From Zygaena filipendulae (Eukaryota > Arthropoda > Insecta > Lepidoptera > Zygaenidae): a stretch of DNA of 64,000 nt. The position numbers were made by a program, and so were the translations under genes. Below, one piece after another: positions 11,787 to 23,788 of the stretch; the stretch's first letter is position 1; every line of letters starts with the position of its first letter. The DNA is taken from contig OU015651.1 of the NCBI GenBank assembly GCA_907165275.2, positions 7,772,501 to 7,836,500 of the forward strand. Direction: 5' to 3'. The notes under the pieces were generated by a model. That model searched no databases, was not told where the DNA came from, and was given only the letters and a program-made list of their open reading frames with translations.

Positions 11787-12275
11787 CCATTCAAAATGAC
11801 ATTTAAAAAAACTATTGTATCTACTTATACATGAAAAGAAAAGGAATTATTATCTGGTATTTTATTATTATTACAAGTAGACACCATCGTTATTAACTAC
11901 AGCATTCCAATGCTCTGGAAGCTTTTGCACACCTTGAAACAACCTCTCAGACCCTTTCCTTATCCCAGTCAGCGTAACGAGTAATTTGACTCTGTCTTGT
12001 CTGAAGTGAGCAAGTCATCGCTGAACCGTCCTTCGAGGATAAGCTCGTCAAGTCAGGATGTCAGGTCCTGAACATCGAAGCAAAAAAACAGAACACGTAG
12101 TCCGATATCGGTCACAGAATTAATGAAATTTTGGCGATCCATTGCAGCAGAAAATTTAAAAACGCGATGCCGCTGATAGCTCTCGAACGATCGCATAGTT
12201 AATCAAATATGATTCGATTCAAATAAACTAGAAATTTCGAGAAAATTCAAGATAATTAAGTGTCATTTTGAATGG
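11787..12275 (-). mobile_element. Deleted mariner-like element
   Basis: The terminal inverted repeats CCATTCAAAATGACATTT (left) and, as reverse complement, CCATTCAAAATGACACTT (right) bound about 490 bp. Inside, the minus strand holds a transposase C-terminus remnant (11871-11969). A full mariner is about 1.3 kb, so most of the transposase has been deleted. TA target duplications are not clear. Confidence 0.6.
11871..11969 (-). pseudogene. Mariner transposase C-terminal remnant
   Basis: The minus strand reads about 32 codons to a TAA, containing GVQKLPEHWNAVVNNDGVYL. This resembles the C-terminus of mariner transposases, in which LPERW-type and a final NGDY-type motif precede the stop. The DDD catalytic part is absent. 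The family call rests on this short match plus the flanking inverted repeats. Confidence 0.5.
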
Positions 12276-13569
12276 AATAGATAATCTAATATAAATGGTG
12301 TAAGAATATTAAGTATATATAATGTATGATAGTTGGTGTACCTAATGGTTGAACAGTTATAAACATGAAACTATCTTACAAATCATACTACAAAAAAATA
12401 ATTTAGAATTGTTTGAATGCCTTATTGTAGATAATATTCGTATTGTATATCAATCGGATATAAGCTGTAGACTGCACCTAGTCAGAGCTAAGCGGGTACA
12501 AAGTTGATGTAGTGGCAAGTGGCTGACCAGTCGGACGCAAATCACACGCCAGTCATTGACCCTTAGAGCTTACGCGTGCAGTAAGTAGTAGGTACTAGGT
12601 GCTCACTGCTTGCCTCTTGAATACACCACACGGGGCATTTGCACTGCGAAAAAGTTGTTTCAGACAGCATGCAGCGTGCAGCGCCACCTTGGTAGAATAA
12701 CGTCTGATGATTACATAATAACTTTTATCTACCCATGCTATAAATCCTGTATAAAAATTTCTGTGACAGTTAGCTTATTGCCAACATTAAAACAACCAGT
12801 GTTATAGTAACCATAATATCATCCAAACGAATGTTATATTATAATGTTGTACTAAAATTTAATTATGCAACTCGAACTCGATCCCTTCCTTACTCTAGTT
12901 TTTGTTATTGCATAGATATTATTTATTATATTTGTTTGTGCCGTTGCATTTTCTGCAAATATGTATGTATTGATTGCACATCATATTTCGTATGTACCTA
13001 TAAGTAGTGGTATATTTAAATAAGTAGGTTCTTAAAAGTTGTAGTATTTAAGTTTCTTTACAGCCCACAGCTTTCCTCGGCTAAATTGACTTCATATCTA
13101 CAAAAATATTTTTATAGACGGTACAAACAAAATTGTATGTAAGGGTTACGTAAAATTATCTTTTGTACTTTCAAGTCAGGCACTATTGTAATTTGGCACC
13201 TGGCAATAGCTACTGCTTCTTTGAGCATATGCGCAGGAGTGACTACTACTTGGTAATCACTTATTACATTATTTATATTATGTAATAATACGTAGTATAA
13301 ATCACGTTCGGTTCCACGACACAAGTTTATAGCTTAGTGTGGGATCAATTAGATCTGTGTGTTGTGAAAAAATTATTATTATTATAGTATTATTTAAATA
13401 TTAATCGATTAGCAAGCGGATTGTCTAGTTCCAATTTGTCTTAAAAGAAATTGTAAATTATATAAATTTATAAGTAGGTACAATACTTATAGTCTAAAAG
13501 AATTTTTTTTATTCCATTCCACAATCTTCAGTGTACGTATTAGGTACGTAAAAAGCAATTACGTAAAAA
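12276..13569. other. AT-rich DNA, no supported gene
   Basis: A GC-richer patch at 12480-12690 could be regulatory, but no core-promoter arrangement is convincing. A 70-residue minus-strand frame at 13112-13324 has no recognisable family and is left out. Confidence 0.4.
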
Positions 13570-14355
13570 GAAAATAAAACGGGCTAAGCCCGCTTGTGTC
13601 TGCCCACTTGGGCTGTTTTGCTCACGACGAGCTCCTCATACGCTTATGCTCACACACTTTCTAGGTATGTGGCGGGAGTGGACGGGAGTGGCTTGTCACC
13701 ACAGACATTTATATCTTTGTCACCGACTTCAAACCGATCAGTGGTAGCACAAACCAATAATATAATATTACGTGTATTATTGTCTTTTGGATTAAATCGG
13801 TACTTTGTTATTTTTAGATTTTTAGTATAAGAGTGCTTTTTTGTTTTTGGAAGTGGTTTAAATTTTTTGTTAAAATTTTATTGATTTCTCGCTTTTCGGT
13901 TTATTATTTCTCTACGTTACAATAGCCTAATGTCAACTGCTCATCCTTGTACAAAATATTGCTTTTCCCAATACAGGGACGTTAATTGTTTAGGAGTTCT
14001 CCCGGTACTTCACAATCAGTTGCACTTCCCTATATGCATTATGACGAACATGAATTGTTTAGAAACCATATTAAATTAATTGAATCGGAATCTTGAAATA
14101 CGTATTATTGAGTAGTTCCGATGACCATCTGTGCCTATAATGTTTGAACAGTTCCCTCAATTTCTCCTAAATCCCATCATCAGATTCCGAATTGGTGACA
14201 ATGAGACCAACTTGAAAGTATACCCTTTCAAACATAAAAAGAATTTTCCAAATCAGCCCCACCATCTTCGAGTAATCGGTGAATATATTATAAAAAAAAA
14301 CATGCACACAGCCGAACACAGAACCTCCTCCTTTTTGGAGGTCATACGATAAAGA
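13570..14355 (+). repeat. Composite dispersed repeat ('GAAGTCGGTT' family), copy 1
   Basis: It shares with copies at 15018, 32794 and 53030: TCTGCCCACTTGGGC (13597-13611), CACCGACTTCAAACCGATCA, ATAATATTACGTGTATT, TACAATAGCCTAATGTCAAC, GAGTAGTTCCGATGACCATC and the terminal CCTCCTCCTTTTTGGA. No intact coding region is present; open frames over it are repeat artefacts. Confidence 0.65.
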
Positions 14356-14810
14356 CAGCTACGTTGTTTAAACGCTTTCTGCAGCGTAGTAACCCTTTTT
14401 TGATTATCAATATAATAAAACAATATCTAAGTAATGGCAATAATTATTTGCTATAATTAGTTTCACAATCGAGATCCGCGATAATTGTGTTGGTCACTGT
14501 TCAATGTTCATGTTTCATGCAATAATGTTTATATTTCAAGCCATTGTTTAAAAACATTCGAAACTGTGAACGTTCGATATTTCTTTTTCAATAAAATATT
14601 ATTATCTTAGAAGATAATAATGTGTTATTTCTGATTTTTTTTTAGCAAATGACGCGTGACGCTAGTATGAAGGGAAGGACGCACAATGCGACTGATATAA
14701 TTATGAAACTGTATACCGCAACTACAAGGCAATTTGCGAAGCAAATGTTGCTCGTACCTACCTATAAAAAAATATGCGTTGATTTTTTTTTTATGCAAAT
14801 ACGATGTAAC

Positions 14811-14866
14811 TAATAATAATAATAATAATAATTATTACTAATTATTAATAATAATAACGATTTTTT
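14811..14866. repeat. (TAA)n-rich microsatellite
   Basis: Runs of AAT/TAA trinucleotides on both sides of a short inversion (AATAATAATTATTACTAATT) make this partly self-complementary. Confidence 0.85.
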
Positions 14867-15017
14867 ATATTTTTTTTTTCCTTTTCAGAATTTTTTTCAG
14901 AAACTAAACGCGAGAATATTTTTTTTATTTATAATTATTATTAGTTTTTATTTGCCCGATCAATAATTCCTTTTTGTAGCAAAATTGATTATCATAGTCA
15001 CCTTCATAGGAATTAAC

Positions 15018-15858
15018 AAAAAAAATTAAAACCGACTTCCAAAAACACCAAACTAAAAAGTTAAAAATTAAAATCTAAAAATAACAAAATACCGATTTAA
15101 TCCAAAAGACAAAAACACACGTAATATTATTATCAGTGGAAGCACAAACAGATAATAATAATACGTGTGTTTTTGTCTTTTGGATTAAATCGGTATTTTG
15201 TTATTTTTAGCTTTTTATTTTTAGCTTTTAGTTTGGTGTTTTTGGAAGTCGGTTTTAATTTTTTTGTTAAAATTTTGTGTATTTTCCGCTTTTAAGTGAC
15301 TTAATTAGTTCGTAATTTCTCTAAGTTACAATAGCCTAATGTCAACTGCTCATCACCTTTTACAAAATATTGCTTTTCCCGACGCAGGGACGTTAATTGT
15401 TGAGGAGTTTTCCTGGTATATCACCATCAGATCCACTTCACCATATACATTGTGACGGGTATAAATTGCTTAGAAACCATATTAAAGTTAACGATTCGGA
15501 ACCCGTGAAATACCTATTATTGAGTAGTTTCGATGACCATCTGTGGTCTTTATCATCAGTTCCACTTCTTCAAATTTTGCTTTCCGAAAGCAAATAAACG
15601 ATTTAATATAAAAAATACAAAAATCGCTATAGGTGTACCCATAATTTTTGAAGAGTTCCCTCGATTACTCCAAGATCCCATCATCAGATCTCGACTTGGT
15701 GACAATGGAATCAATTTGGGATTATCCCCTTTCAAACAAAAAAAGAATTTTCCAAATCGGTCAAACCGTCTTTGAGTAATCGATGAACATACATAAAAAA
15801 TAAACATACATACAATAGAACATAGAACCTCCTCCTTTTTGGAAGTCGGTTAAAAACA
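15018..15858 (+). repeat. Composite 'GAAGTCGGTT' repeat, copy 2, with 250-bp hairpin
   Basis: 15018-15271 is a long palindrome. AAAACCGACTTCCAAAAACA at the left is answered by its complement at the right, with shared inner blocks CAAAATACCGATTTAATCC and CACACGTAATATTATTA. The remainder matches the family (ACAATAGCCTAATGTCAACT, TTTGCTTTCCGAAAGCAAAT, CTCCTCCTTTTTGGAAGTCG). Confidence 0.7.
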
Positions 15859-15859
15859 A

Positions 15860-17814
15860 GCTGTAAGAGATTATTAATAGGTTGAGAGTAGTATAATAAC
15901 AAAAAAAACTATCAATAAAATAAATCAATCTTCATTATGTTCCGTATTTAATGGGATAGGTAGGTACTCGAAAAATTTCACGTTCGAAAATCTTATAAAT
16001 TAAACGTTAAATTTAATGCCGTTCATTTGTTTTATATATAGTTTTAGGTATACTAAACTGATTAGGGTCATAGCAATGGGTCATAGTCACAAAATATTTG
16101 CCTACATTTTGTTTTGTTGGGACGATGGTGTACACCCCTGTTAGGAGTTCCCGAAATTCGCGCAAATCCGACAGCTATAAAAATATGTGTATATTGTAAA
16201 ATCATAAAATCATATTTCTTGTAACACTATTATTTACAAATACCTACACGTGTTACAGTTTTAGGTAGGTAGGTACATGTTTTATCATAATAAAGTGCTT
16301 ATGAACCGCAAGCAGCGCAGGTGATTCATGGTGTATCTAATGGCTGGCCATGCTTGATATCGTGCAATAAATGCGCTCGTATTTTTATATTAGGTACCTA
16401 TTTTATAAGGTAGGTCAATCTACTAGTCAATCCCCCGCGGTTTCACCCCCGTTAAATTCGTAGTTCCTGTGGGAATTCCGGGGTGAAAATTATTATACAA
16501 ACATACTATCTGTGCTACCTATCTATACCTAAAATTGTACGCATTATCGTCTTTTTTCAATTTTTTATACATGCGGAAGACACCACCTCCCATACAGGTT
16601 TTCCTAGTTTGGAAGATGTGGATGCGTTCTTTTGTTCATATTGTTGGTTGCAATAGTTTTACCTATTATTATTATTATACAGTTAGTTTACGTATATCTG
16701 AAAAATAGGCTCCTTACAATGTAAATTTATAAAATAATAAATATTATAAAAAACCTAAACCTATAGTGTGGCACCGACAGCGGAGCAGAGCTCAAGATAC
16801 CAGTACTGCACCGGTATGGTTAAAGTCATAGAGACAGGAAGCTCCGTACAATGCGTGTCGTGTCGAAGAATTATTATTATTATACAAAAAATAAAATATT
16901 TTCTCTTTATAATACTAGTATAGACAACGATTAATACTTAAAATAACATTGATAGACAAGCTGATCCCCGCCGCGGTTTCACCCACGTCAATAGGGTACT
17001 TGCATGAAATTTATAATACGAAATTGTGTAAATTTTTCAAAAATAGGGCCTTAGATAAGCATTATCGTGAAAGATTTACTTAGAAATTATCAATAGTTTC
17101 CAAAATATTCAACTTTCAATTTAGTGAAACGGAACGTTGCAACAAAACACCAATCACAGCCACGCTTAACATAATATTAAGTCACTTTTATTTTTTAGGA
17201 CACATTTACCTCTTTCAGGGAAGGCAAAAGAAACTAAGTGCATACAGTCAACATATATTTTCCTTTTTCTGAAGTTTTTTTACTTCAAAATGCATCGGTA
17301 AGATACATTTCGATTCTTTAATACTGGAACTTTTGGAAGCAACTTGACACAGTTCAACCTTAATTTCGCTTTTGGATATTGAAGTTACCTATATGTCAGT
17401 GTCACATGACCCTGTCAATACGACAGTGACATCACAGATTATTAAGATCATATAACTATCACAGATTAATAAGGCGTAGTTTTTACCTAGTGACGTCATT
17501 CCGCGTTTTGGTGGTAAAGTCAAAAGTAGGTTCTTTGAATCGCTCTATTTCATTAATTTATCCATTTTTTTTCTTTTTCTTTATTTGTTTAAGTAGGCCA
17601 TATATCTTTAAAATAGACTAGAAAAAAAAATCATGCAAGTACCTTATTTGGAATTCCTTCAGAAACTTTTTGTATCAGGATGACAAGTAAATACTAATTA
17701 TTCGTAATGTTTATGTGTTAAAATACTGCACAATTAATATAACAATATTAAAAACAATATTTACCTTATCTATTTTAGGTCAATTGTACGTTCGATTTGT
17801 TATAATATATTTTA
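15860..17814. other. Mostly unannotated DNA with Lep1-like scraps
   Basis: Short minus-strand Lep1-like heads lie at about 16423-16500 (CCCGCGGTTTCACCCCCGTT) and 16960-16990. A GC-richer patch at 16770-16860 is open on the plus strand, but no protein was recognised. Otherwise I see nothing. Confidence 0.45.
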
Positions 17815-18008
17815 CAAGCTGTCCCCCGCGGTTTTAACCACAGTAATTTCGAAATTCCCGCGGGAATTCTCGGATAAAATATAGATATAGACCTTCCTCA
17901 TGCATCACTCTACCTACCGCATGAAAATCCATTGCGTGGTATTAAAGATCTAAACATACAAAGGGACAGAAAGACAGCGGGAAGCGACTTTGTTTTATAC
18001 TATAGAGA
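17815..18008 (-). mobile_element. Lep1/Helitron-like element
   Basis: It reads AGCTGTCCCCCGCGGTTTTA and then CCCGCGGGAATTCTCGG. It ends near TTTTATACTATAGAGA. Confidence 0.55.
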
Positions 18009-18776
18009 GATGCAATAAGTATCTTAAAATATATTTTAGCGAGCGCAGTGGCTTTTTTTTAATTATTATATATTAATAACATGCTATAGCCGTTTGACCA
18101 CAGCTCACCTATTGTTACGTGACGGTATTGTCAAAGATTGTAAGCACAACTAAGCAAACGGGAACTGTCTTTGAGAAGGCTGCCGCAACACACCGTTAGG
18201 TGGTGGGCGACAGGTCTTCATTTATTGATTCCGAGGTAAGCACTTCGCGAGTGGAGCCGCGGTTAACAGCTAATTATGTTAATAAAGACAACAATCGATA
18301 ATTATAAATACCTACTTTTTGTAAGATTTTTATTGCATCGAGTAATATAATAGCGTGAGGTTCTCGTTACATTTACAACATAGGCAGGTATGGCCGCCAA
18401 TGCCGCCAACACAGCTGCTTGTGATTGGTCAATATAATATACTCACAGATATAAACGGCAAGAGATACGTATATCTAAAACTTCTGATGATTTTATGACC
18501 CCAGTAATTTAAGAAGACAACAAATATTTTGAGTCACTTGCAACGTTAGTTTTAATGCTCTATCTTATATGTATATTATATCTACGTTGAGAAAGGGGGA
18601 CGTTAAGGAAAATAGACGAATAAAGTATCCACAAAATATATTTATAAATGAAAACTAATCACAACAATTTGGTTACTTATTAAATTATCACTTGGCATAG
18701 AATTTGGTTCATTAACTAATCAATTAATGTTTCTAATTATAATTTTAAGAAACCCTTATGAAAACCCCATCGTGCC
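18009..18776. other. Unannotated DNA
   Basis: A GC-rich stretch (18110-18270) contains a good donor-like string, TTCCGAGGTAAGC (about 18227-18239). It runs into a decayed Helitron end (GCCGCGGTTAACAGCTAAT), so I do not call an exon. Confidence 0.4.
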
Positions 18777-18902
18777 TCAGGGTAGGGGCAGGATGGGGTA
18801 ACCAATTCGGGGCAGTACGCGCGGTACCACATCAATTGCCTGTTTTATACTTTCTATAGACCAACTGCCTCTCGAACTCTTCTTTTTGTATGTTCGTACC
18901 AT
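18777..18902 (-). pseudogene. N-terminal fragment of a pogo-like DDE transposase
   Basis: The minus strand reads MVRTYKKKSSRGSWSIESIK, then QAIDVV, before the similarity is lost and a stop follows after 41 codons. Basic MVRTYK..RGSWS.E....AI openings are typical of the psq-type DNA-binding N-terminus of pogo/Tigger-like transposases. A complete protein would be several hundred residues; the catalytic domain is absent. The longer frame running upstream to 19106 is not similar to this family. Confidence 0.5.
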
Positions 18903-19633
18903 TTTTTTATACTTAAAACAATAGTACTTTATGTACCGAGAGAGAAAAGTTGGAAAATTGCTACCCGAGCCGAGGGCGAGGGTGGCGAACACGCGGGAGG
19001 AACCAACTTTTTTCTCCGGGTCGAAAGTTTGAACCAAAGATATTAGAACTTTCGTCCGCTGAAGAGATTGAAGAGTGAGGCCATGGCCGCCTATTAGCGA
19101 CAACAAACGTGTGGTGCGCGTATTTCTTGTATATATTTGTGGCCCAGTTGTGCCTCGCTATGCAGTTAGTTACTCGTATATATATGTGGAAGGAAAATCT
19201 AATGTATTTTTTTTACAAACGACTCAGTCAAAATATTTTTTGTTGACAGTTTAAATTTGCGAGCACCCAATGATTGGATTAACATAGTGACAACAACAGA
19301 ATGTGTACCGATTTCCCGATATATAAACCGCCCACCACAACGTATTTTCCGTCCACCGCTATTGTAAACGGAATAATTAACAAATTGGCTGCGATATATG
19401 CATTACATGCAGTTCGAGATTCCACAAGAGATAATGTTCAGCATAACTACGAGTTAGTGTCCAATAGCATTTTTCGGGCCTCTAAGAATCTCACTAAAAA
19501 TCACGCCGATACCGTTGCTTCGTTGTGGCTTGACAACCGGAGGAACCAACAAACAAAAATATACTTTCACATTAACGGTAGTAAGGATTATATGTATACC
19601 TAGGTACTAGATAATCCCTACTAGTCCCTACTA
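18903..19633. other. Unannotated DNA
   Basis: It includes an uncharacterised 100-codon plus-strand frame at 19301-19603. I could not assign that frame to any protein and do not call it a gene. Confidence 0.4.
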
Positions 19634-19823
19634 TCCCTACTAATATTAAAATAAAGCTTTTATTAAATGCGAAAGTAACTCTGTCTGTCTGTCTGTCCGT
19701 TACGCTTTCACGCCTTACCGGCTCCACGGATCATTATGAAATTTTGCATACACATTGTCAGGAGTACAGAGAAGGACATAAGATACTTTTTGTCCCGGTC
19801 CCGCAAATGCGGGGAACAGCTAG
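19634..19823 (+). mobile_element. Lep1/Helitron-like element, complete
   Basis: It starts TCCCTACTAATATTAAAATA and continues with GCGAAAGTAACTCTG and (TCTG)n, then ATTTTGCATACACATTGTCA. It ends GCGGGGAACAGCTAG followed by T. Both diagnostic ends (5' TC, 3' CTAG) are visible. Confidence 0.75.
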
Positions 19824-20029
19824 TATAATATACAGTTTTTACTTTTTGTTATAATTATGTTCGTATATTCTCATGTAAGTGATTATATTAATCTTTTGAG
19901 GATAATAAAGATTCTTAAACCAGAAAATCTGTTTACCAATGTCCTATACTATAGTGTGTACGTGACCCACAGAGAAAATATTATTTTAACTAGCAATACA
20001 ATATTGATGCGCCACGGTGCGCCACGATT

Positions 20030-20625
20030 TCATAGTACATTGTTATCCTAGGGGTGAAATCCTATGTTATCCTCGCTACGCTCGGGCGCCAAACCCCGTC
20101 TCGGGACTAAATAAGTCTTTCTCCCGAGGGTAACACTGTGCTTTTCATTACGAATGCAAGGAAAGTCAAAATAAAAATAGGAATTTGCTAAAGAAAAAAT
20201 GAGTGAAGATCGGATAGTCGCATGACACTCCCACCTATTTCTTTTTCTTTGGCCGGCTAGATATTTAGCCAGTATTTTTTATTTACATTGTGGCGACCTA
20301 AAAAAATATTTTCTTTAATTATTAAGTATTAATTAAAGAAAATAAAAAAATATAAATAGGAATTAGCTTAAGAAAAAGTGAGTGAATTTTATTTTAATTA
20401 ATACCTACTTAAACTTTACGTTATTTCAATTTTACATCGCGCTGGCTGTATAGAAAGTTGAAACATGGTTCAATAGAAATGTGAAAATAGACCTAGTTTT
20501 TTTAATAATTTGACAGTTGTCAGTTGAAAGCGATTCTCCCTAGGGCTGAAAAGGGTTACTTTCAACCCGCATCTCAGGCAACTTCAGACCTACTTTCCGA
20601 GTATGAGTAATGAAAAAAAAATTTC
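20030..20625 (+). repeat. Dispersed repeat shared with 59455-59815
   Basis: Shared blocks are ACATTGTTATCCTAGGGGTG, CCCCGTCTCGGGACTAAATA, TAACACTGTGCTTTTCATTA and, further on, GAAAGCGATTCTCCCTAGGG and ACCTACTTTCCGAGTATGAG. This copy carries extra sequence between the blocks. Its class is not known. Confidence 0.7.
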
Positions 20626-20744
20626 CTTACCATCCGAAGTACGTATACATTTCCACACACGATGTTTCCAGAACTGTGAATATTGAAAATAGTACTTAAT
20701 AACTATCGGTAATTAAGTAGGTAACCGATTGTTTATTGATATAA

Positions 20745-20948
20745 TCCCTACTAATCCGTATTATAAATGCGAAAGTAACTCTGTCTGTCTGTCTGTTTCT
20801 CTTCCACGCTTTAACTGCTTAACTGATCATCATGAAATTTTACATACACATTGTCAGGGTTACAAAGAAGGACATAGTGTATTTTTAGTCCCGGAACTCC
20901 TGTGGAAACTCCAAAATTCACGTGGGTGAAACCGCGGCGAACAGCTAG
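20745..20948 (+). mobile_element. Lep1/Helitron-like element, complete
   Basis: It starts TCCCTACTAATCCGTATTAT and carries a TCTGTCTGTCTGTTTCTC stretch. It ends GAAACCGCGGCGAACAGCTAG followed by T (quoted ends are split by the hairpin). Confidence 0.75.
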
Positions 20949-21811
20949 TATACTATATTTCGTTACGTTACGTGTGTGATGAATAGTTTTGTGTGCCTAC
21001 GAAAATCACCTGGCGACACTTGGTTTTCTTACTAAATTGAGTTGATTCTATTCTATTTGTTCTGTTATGTAACCGCACACGAGAGAAGAGTATTTGTTTT
21101 TATCATGAAAGCAACTACATCATTATAAGCACATCTATATAGGTTTCTTAAGCACTCTATAATAAACATACTAAATCCCTATAAAACACTAATATCACTC
21201 AATTTAATGTCAGTATATTCGAATAGGTACCTACTTACCTACTGTTTTAAAAGTTGTACATATCTGAAGTCGCAACGGTGGACACAAAACATAAATAGTA
21301 TAAAGACCATTAGTTATGAATTTTTTTTTGCATTAGAATAAAATAGAATACCTACTCTTTATTGTACTTACCTACGCCAAAATAGTGTTGCAGTGTGTTT
21401 ACGAAATAATTAATAAGTGTCTTATAAATTAAGGCATACAAAAGGCGGTGTATTAGGCGGCATTATGGGGATTAATTCAATGAATTCATAGAAATTTAAT
21501 TTTTTTTTGTATATATCCAAGAAGGTTATATACCGTACCTACCTAAGTTATTGTTAACGACTTTTGCAGAATTATAATAATCATCTTGTTTATGCCGGCC
21601 ACAATTTCGAGAAATACCTACTGCAGGTTTGACAGTTCAATACACACAAACGCAAAACGTTGTTCTTATTGTACATATTTATTTATTATTTATTTATTTA
21701 ATCCTATAATACACATAAAATAACAATATTACAGTACCTAGAGAAAAGGAGAAAGCAAATGGCGGTCTTATCGCATTGTTACATATACCTACTTATCATC
21801 TTCTTCTTTAT
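20949..21811. other. AT-rich DNA, nothing recognised
   Basis: No exon, RNA or repeat copy was seen. Confidence 0.5.
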
Positions 21812-21929
21812 GTCTGTCCTCTATGCGTTTCGAAATCATTAGTCCGATTGTGATGAAACTTTGGCGGGTTGTTCTGCCTGCGTCCGGTTCCTGATCCCAA
21901 AACCGGGTGAAACCGCGGGCCACAGCTAG
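21812..21929 (+). repeat. Lep1-like 3' portion
   Basis: It ends GAAACCGCGGGCCACAGCTAG followed by T, with the body CATTAGTCCGATTGTGATGA upstream. The 5' end is lost. Confidence 0.55.
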
Positions 21930-22430
21930 TAGTTAATAAAAAAAAAGATAAATTGTTTTTCGTAATGCAATTTTTAGGTATATGGTTTAGAAAACATCAT
22001 TTCGATAAGAAACTCACTTAAAAGAGCTTTCTCTGAACCGGACACTCGTAGATATTACTAGATAGGTACATCGATATAAAAGATCGAAGGACGACAAAAT
22101 CTCATGTCTGACGACTGATACTGTTCCGTATTTCTTAGGGGGCGCTATGGTGCCTCAATGTTTTTGTTATTGACAGTCGTGGATGGGTGACCTTCATGTA
22201 ATTCGTCACCGAGACATAGTAGGTACATGCAATCTGCAAACCAGTTATAAATTATCGTGTTTCCCGGTTCTTTATCGCCAAAAGCGAACTTAAAATCGTA
22301 GAAAAACATTTCACGAGTGACAATTAGAGGTGTGCATAACGGTTTCAAATCGAGAACACGCTATAATTGTGCTATGCTTCAAATAAAGCCTATATGCATA
22401 TTTTCAAAATCGGATCAGTAGATCCAGCGA

Positions 22431-22560
22431 TAGCTGTTCCCCCGTGGTTTTACCCGCGAGAAATTCGGAGTCCCCGCAGGAATTCCGGAATAAAAGTATC
22501 CTCAAAAATCAAACTCTCAAACTCACAATTCACAAACTTTTGCGCTTTATAATATTAGTA
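22431..22560 (-). repeat. Lep1-like element, rearranged
   Basis: AGCTGTTCCCCCGTGGTTTT begins the element, which ends in TTTATAATATTAGTATA. Its expected GATCCAG body segment (22415-22430) lies outside the CTAG-side end, suggesting an internal rearrangement. Confidence 0.5.
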
Positions 22561-23048
22561 TAAGTATATAAAATTACCAGTGATAAAACCATTGATTTAC
22601 AACAATTTCAATAGATAGGTAGGTACAATAATTGGGTGCTGTTTAAACAAATTTTATTCTACGGTCAAAAGAGTTCCATTTTCAATAATGATACCTTTTT
22701 TGAATGACTGTATTATTTTAGTCCGGTATTTCCAGAACCTGCTAAGAGTAGAATGGACCTACCAGATTTGGTACTTGCATGCTATTACCATTAAATTACC
22801 ATTTTTACCTATAGCCAATGGCGACACCTAATTTTTAAACGGCGGATGTGTATATGTTAATAAGTGACATTATTATTCGTAGATATAGCCACTTGTTGTT
22901 TTATCTTAATGCCACAAATACCAACATAATTAAATACTCATTTATAAAATTATCGTTCGACAATTTACAACAACATAGGACACTCTCTGTATTTTAAGTT
23001 TTAACTGTTCAAGCGTTTTATATTTTTATTTGGATTGTTACCCTCTTA

Positions 23049-23297
23049 CCGCCGCACTCAGAGTCGTTTTTAATGATTACTTAACTAAGTATCGATTTTT
23101 AAAACAAAACTGCCACAATCAGACAAGTTTAATAAATTAATGTTAATTGGCATTTAACTAATTAAGTTACATCTCGTTAAATGCCAATTAACGTTATTTA
23201 CTGAACGTCTCTGATTGCGGCAGTTTTGTTTTAAAAATCAATCCACGATTCCTTACTACTGTTAAGTAATCATTAAAATCGACTCTGAGTGCGGCGG
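23049..23297. mobile_element. 249-bp hairpin MITE, copy 1, with TTA duplication
   Basis: It is almost entirely one inverted repeat, from CCGCCGCACTCAGAGTCG to its complement CGACTCTGAGTGCGGCGG, with arms over 110 bp. Inner landmarks are AAAACAAAACTGCC and TTAATTGGCATTTAACTAAT with their complements. It is flanked by TTA at 23046-23048 and 23298-23300. A 3-bp TWA-type duplication is what PIF/Harbinger transposases leave, so mobilisation by that superfamily is inferred. Copies lie at 28614 and 58205. Confidence 0.8.
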
Positions 23298-23585
23298 TTA
23301 GGCTCTTAAGAGTCTACCTGCTTTTTTATTTCATTTAAAAAATAATTCAATTTCAATAGCTATTTAGAATGGAAAAACATTAATTGTTTAATCAGCATCA
23401 ATAATTCAACAAATCGCATCATAATAAACAAAAACATAATATTGTACCTACTTCATAGTAGTACTTCATATTGTATCTATTCAATATAAATAAAATTAAA
23501 GTGTCAGTTTGTAATTCCAAATTAACAACTTTTCCCTAAATTCATATGAAAGTATATAGTTATGGTACTTACCTACATTAAAAAT

Positions 23586-23788
23586 GAATTTTTAAAATTG
23601 TACGTCTGTCTGTCTGTTTGTTCCGGCTAATCTCTGAAACGGCTGGACCTATTTTAACGCGCACTGGCAGATAGCTGATGTTATACCTAAGGAGTAACTT
23701 AAATGCTATATATACTTTTATTTTAGAAAAAAATATTTCCGGCGGGAATTCCGAAACTCACGCGGGTGGAACCGCAGAGCACAGCTAG
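23586..23788 (+). mobile_element. Lep1/Helitron-like element
   Basis: It carries GTCTGTCTGTCTGTTTGTTC near the 5' side and ends CGCGGGTGGAACCGCAGAGC then ACAGCTAG followed by T. Confidence 0.65.

Noticed and set aside
13112..13324. 70-residue minus-strand frame
   Set aside because: Composition is not AT-driven throughout, but no motif, splice context or homologue could be named.
18200..18240. Donor-like TTCCGAGGTAAGC after a GC-rich stretch
   Set aside because: It runs into a decayed Helitron-like end and no coding frame leads to it.
18903..19106. Upstream part of a 109-codon minus-strand frame joined to the transposase fragment
   Set aside because: It lacks similarity to transposases, and the family's conserved start is at the internal Met (18902).
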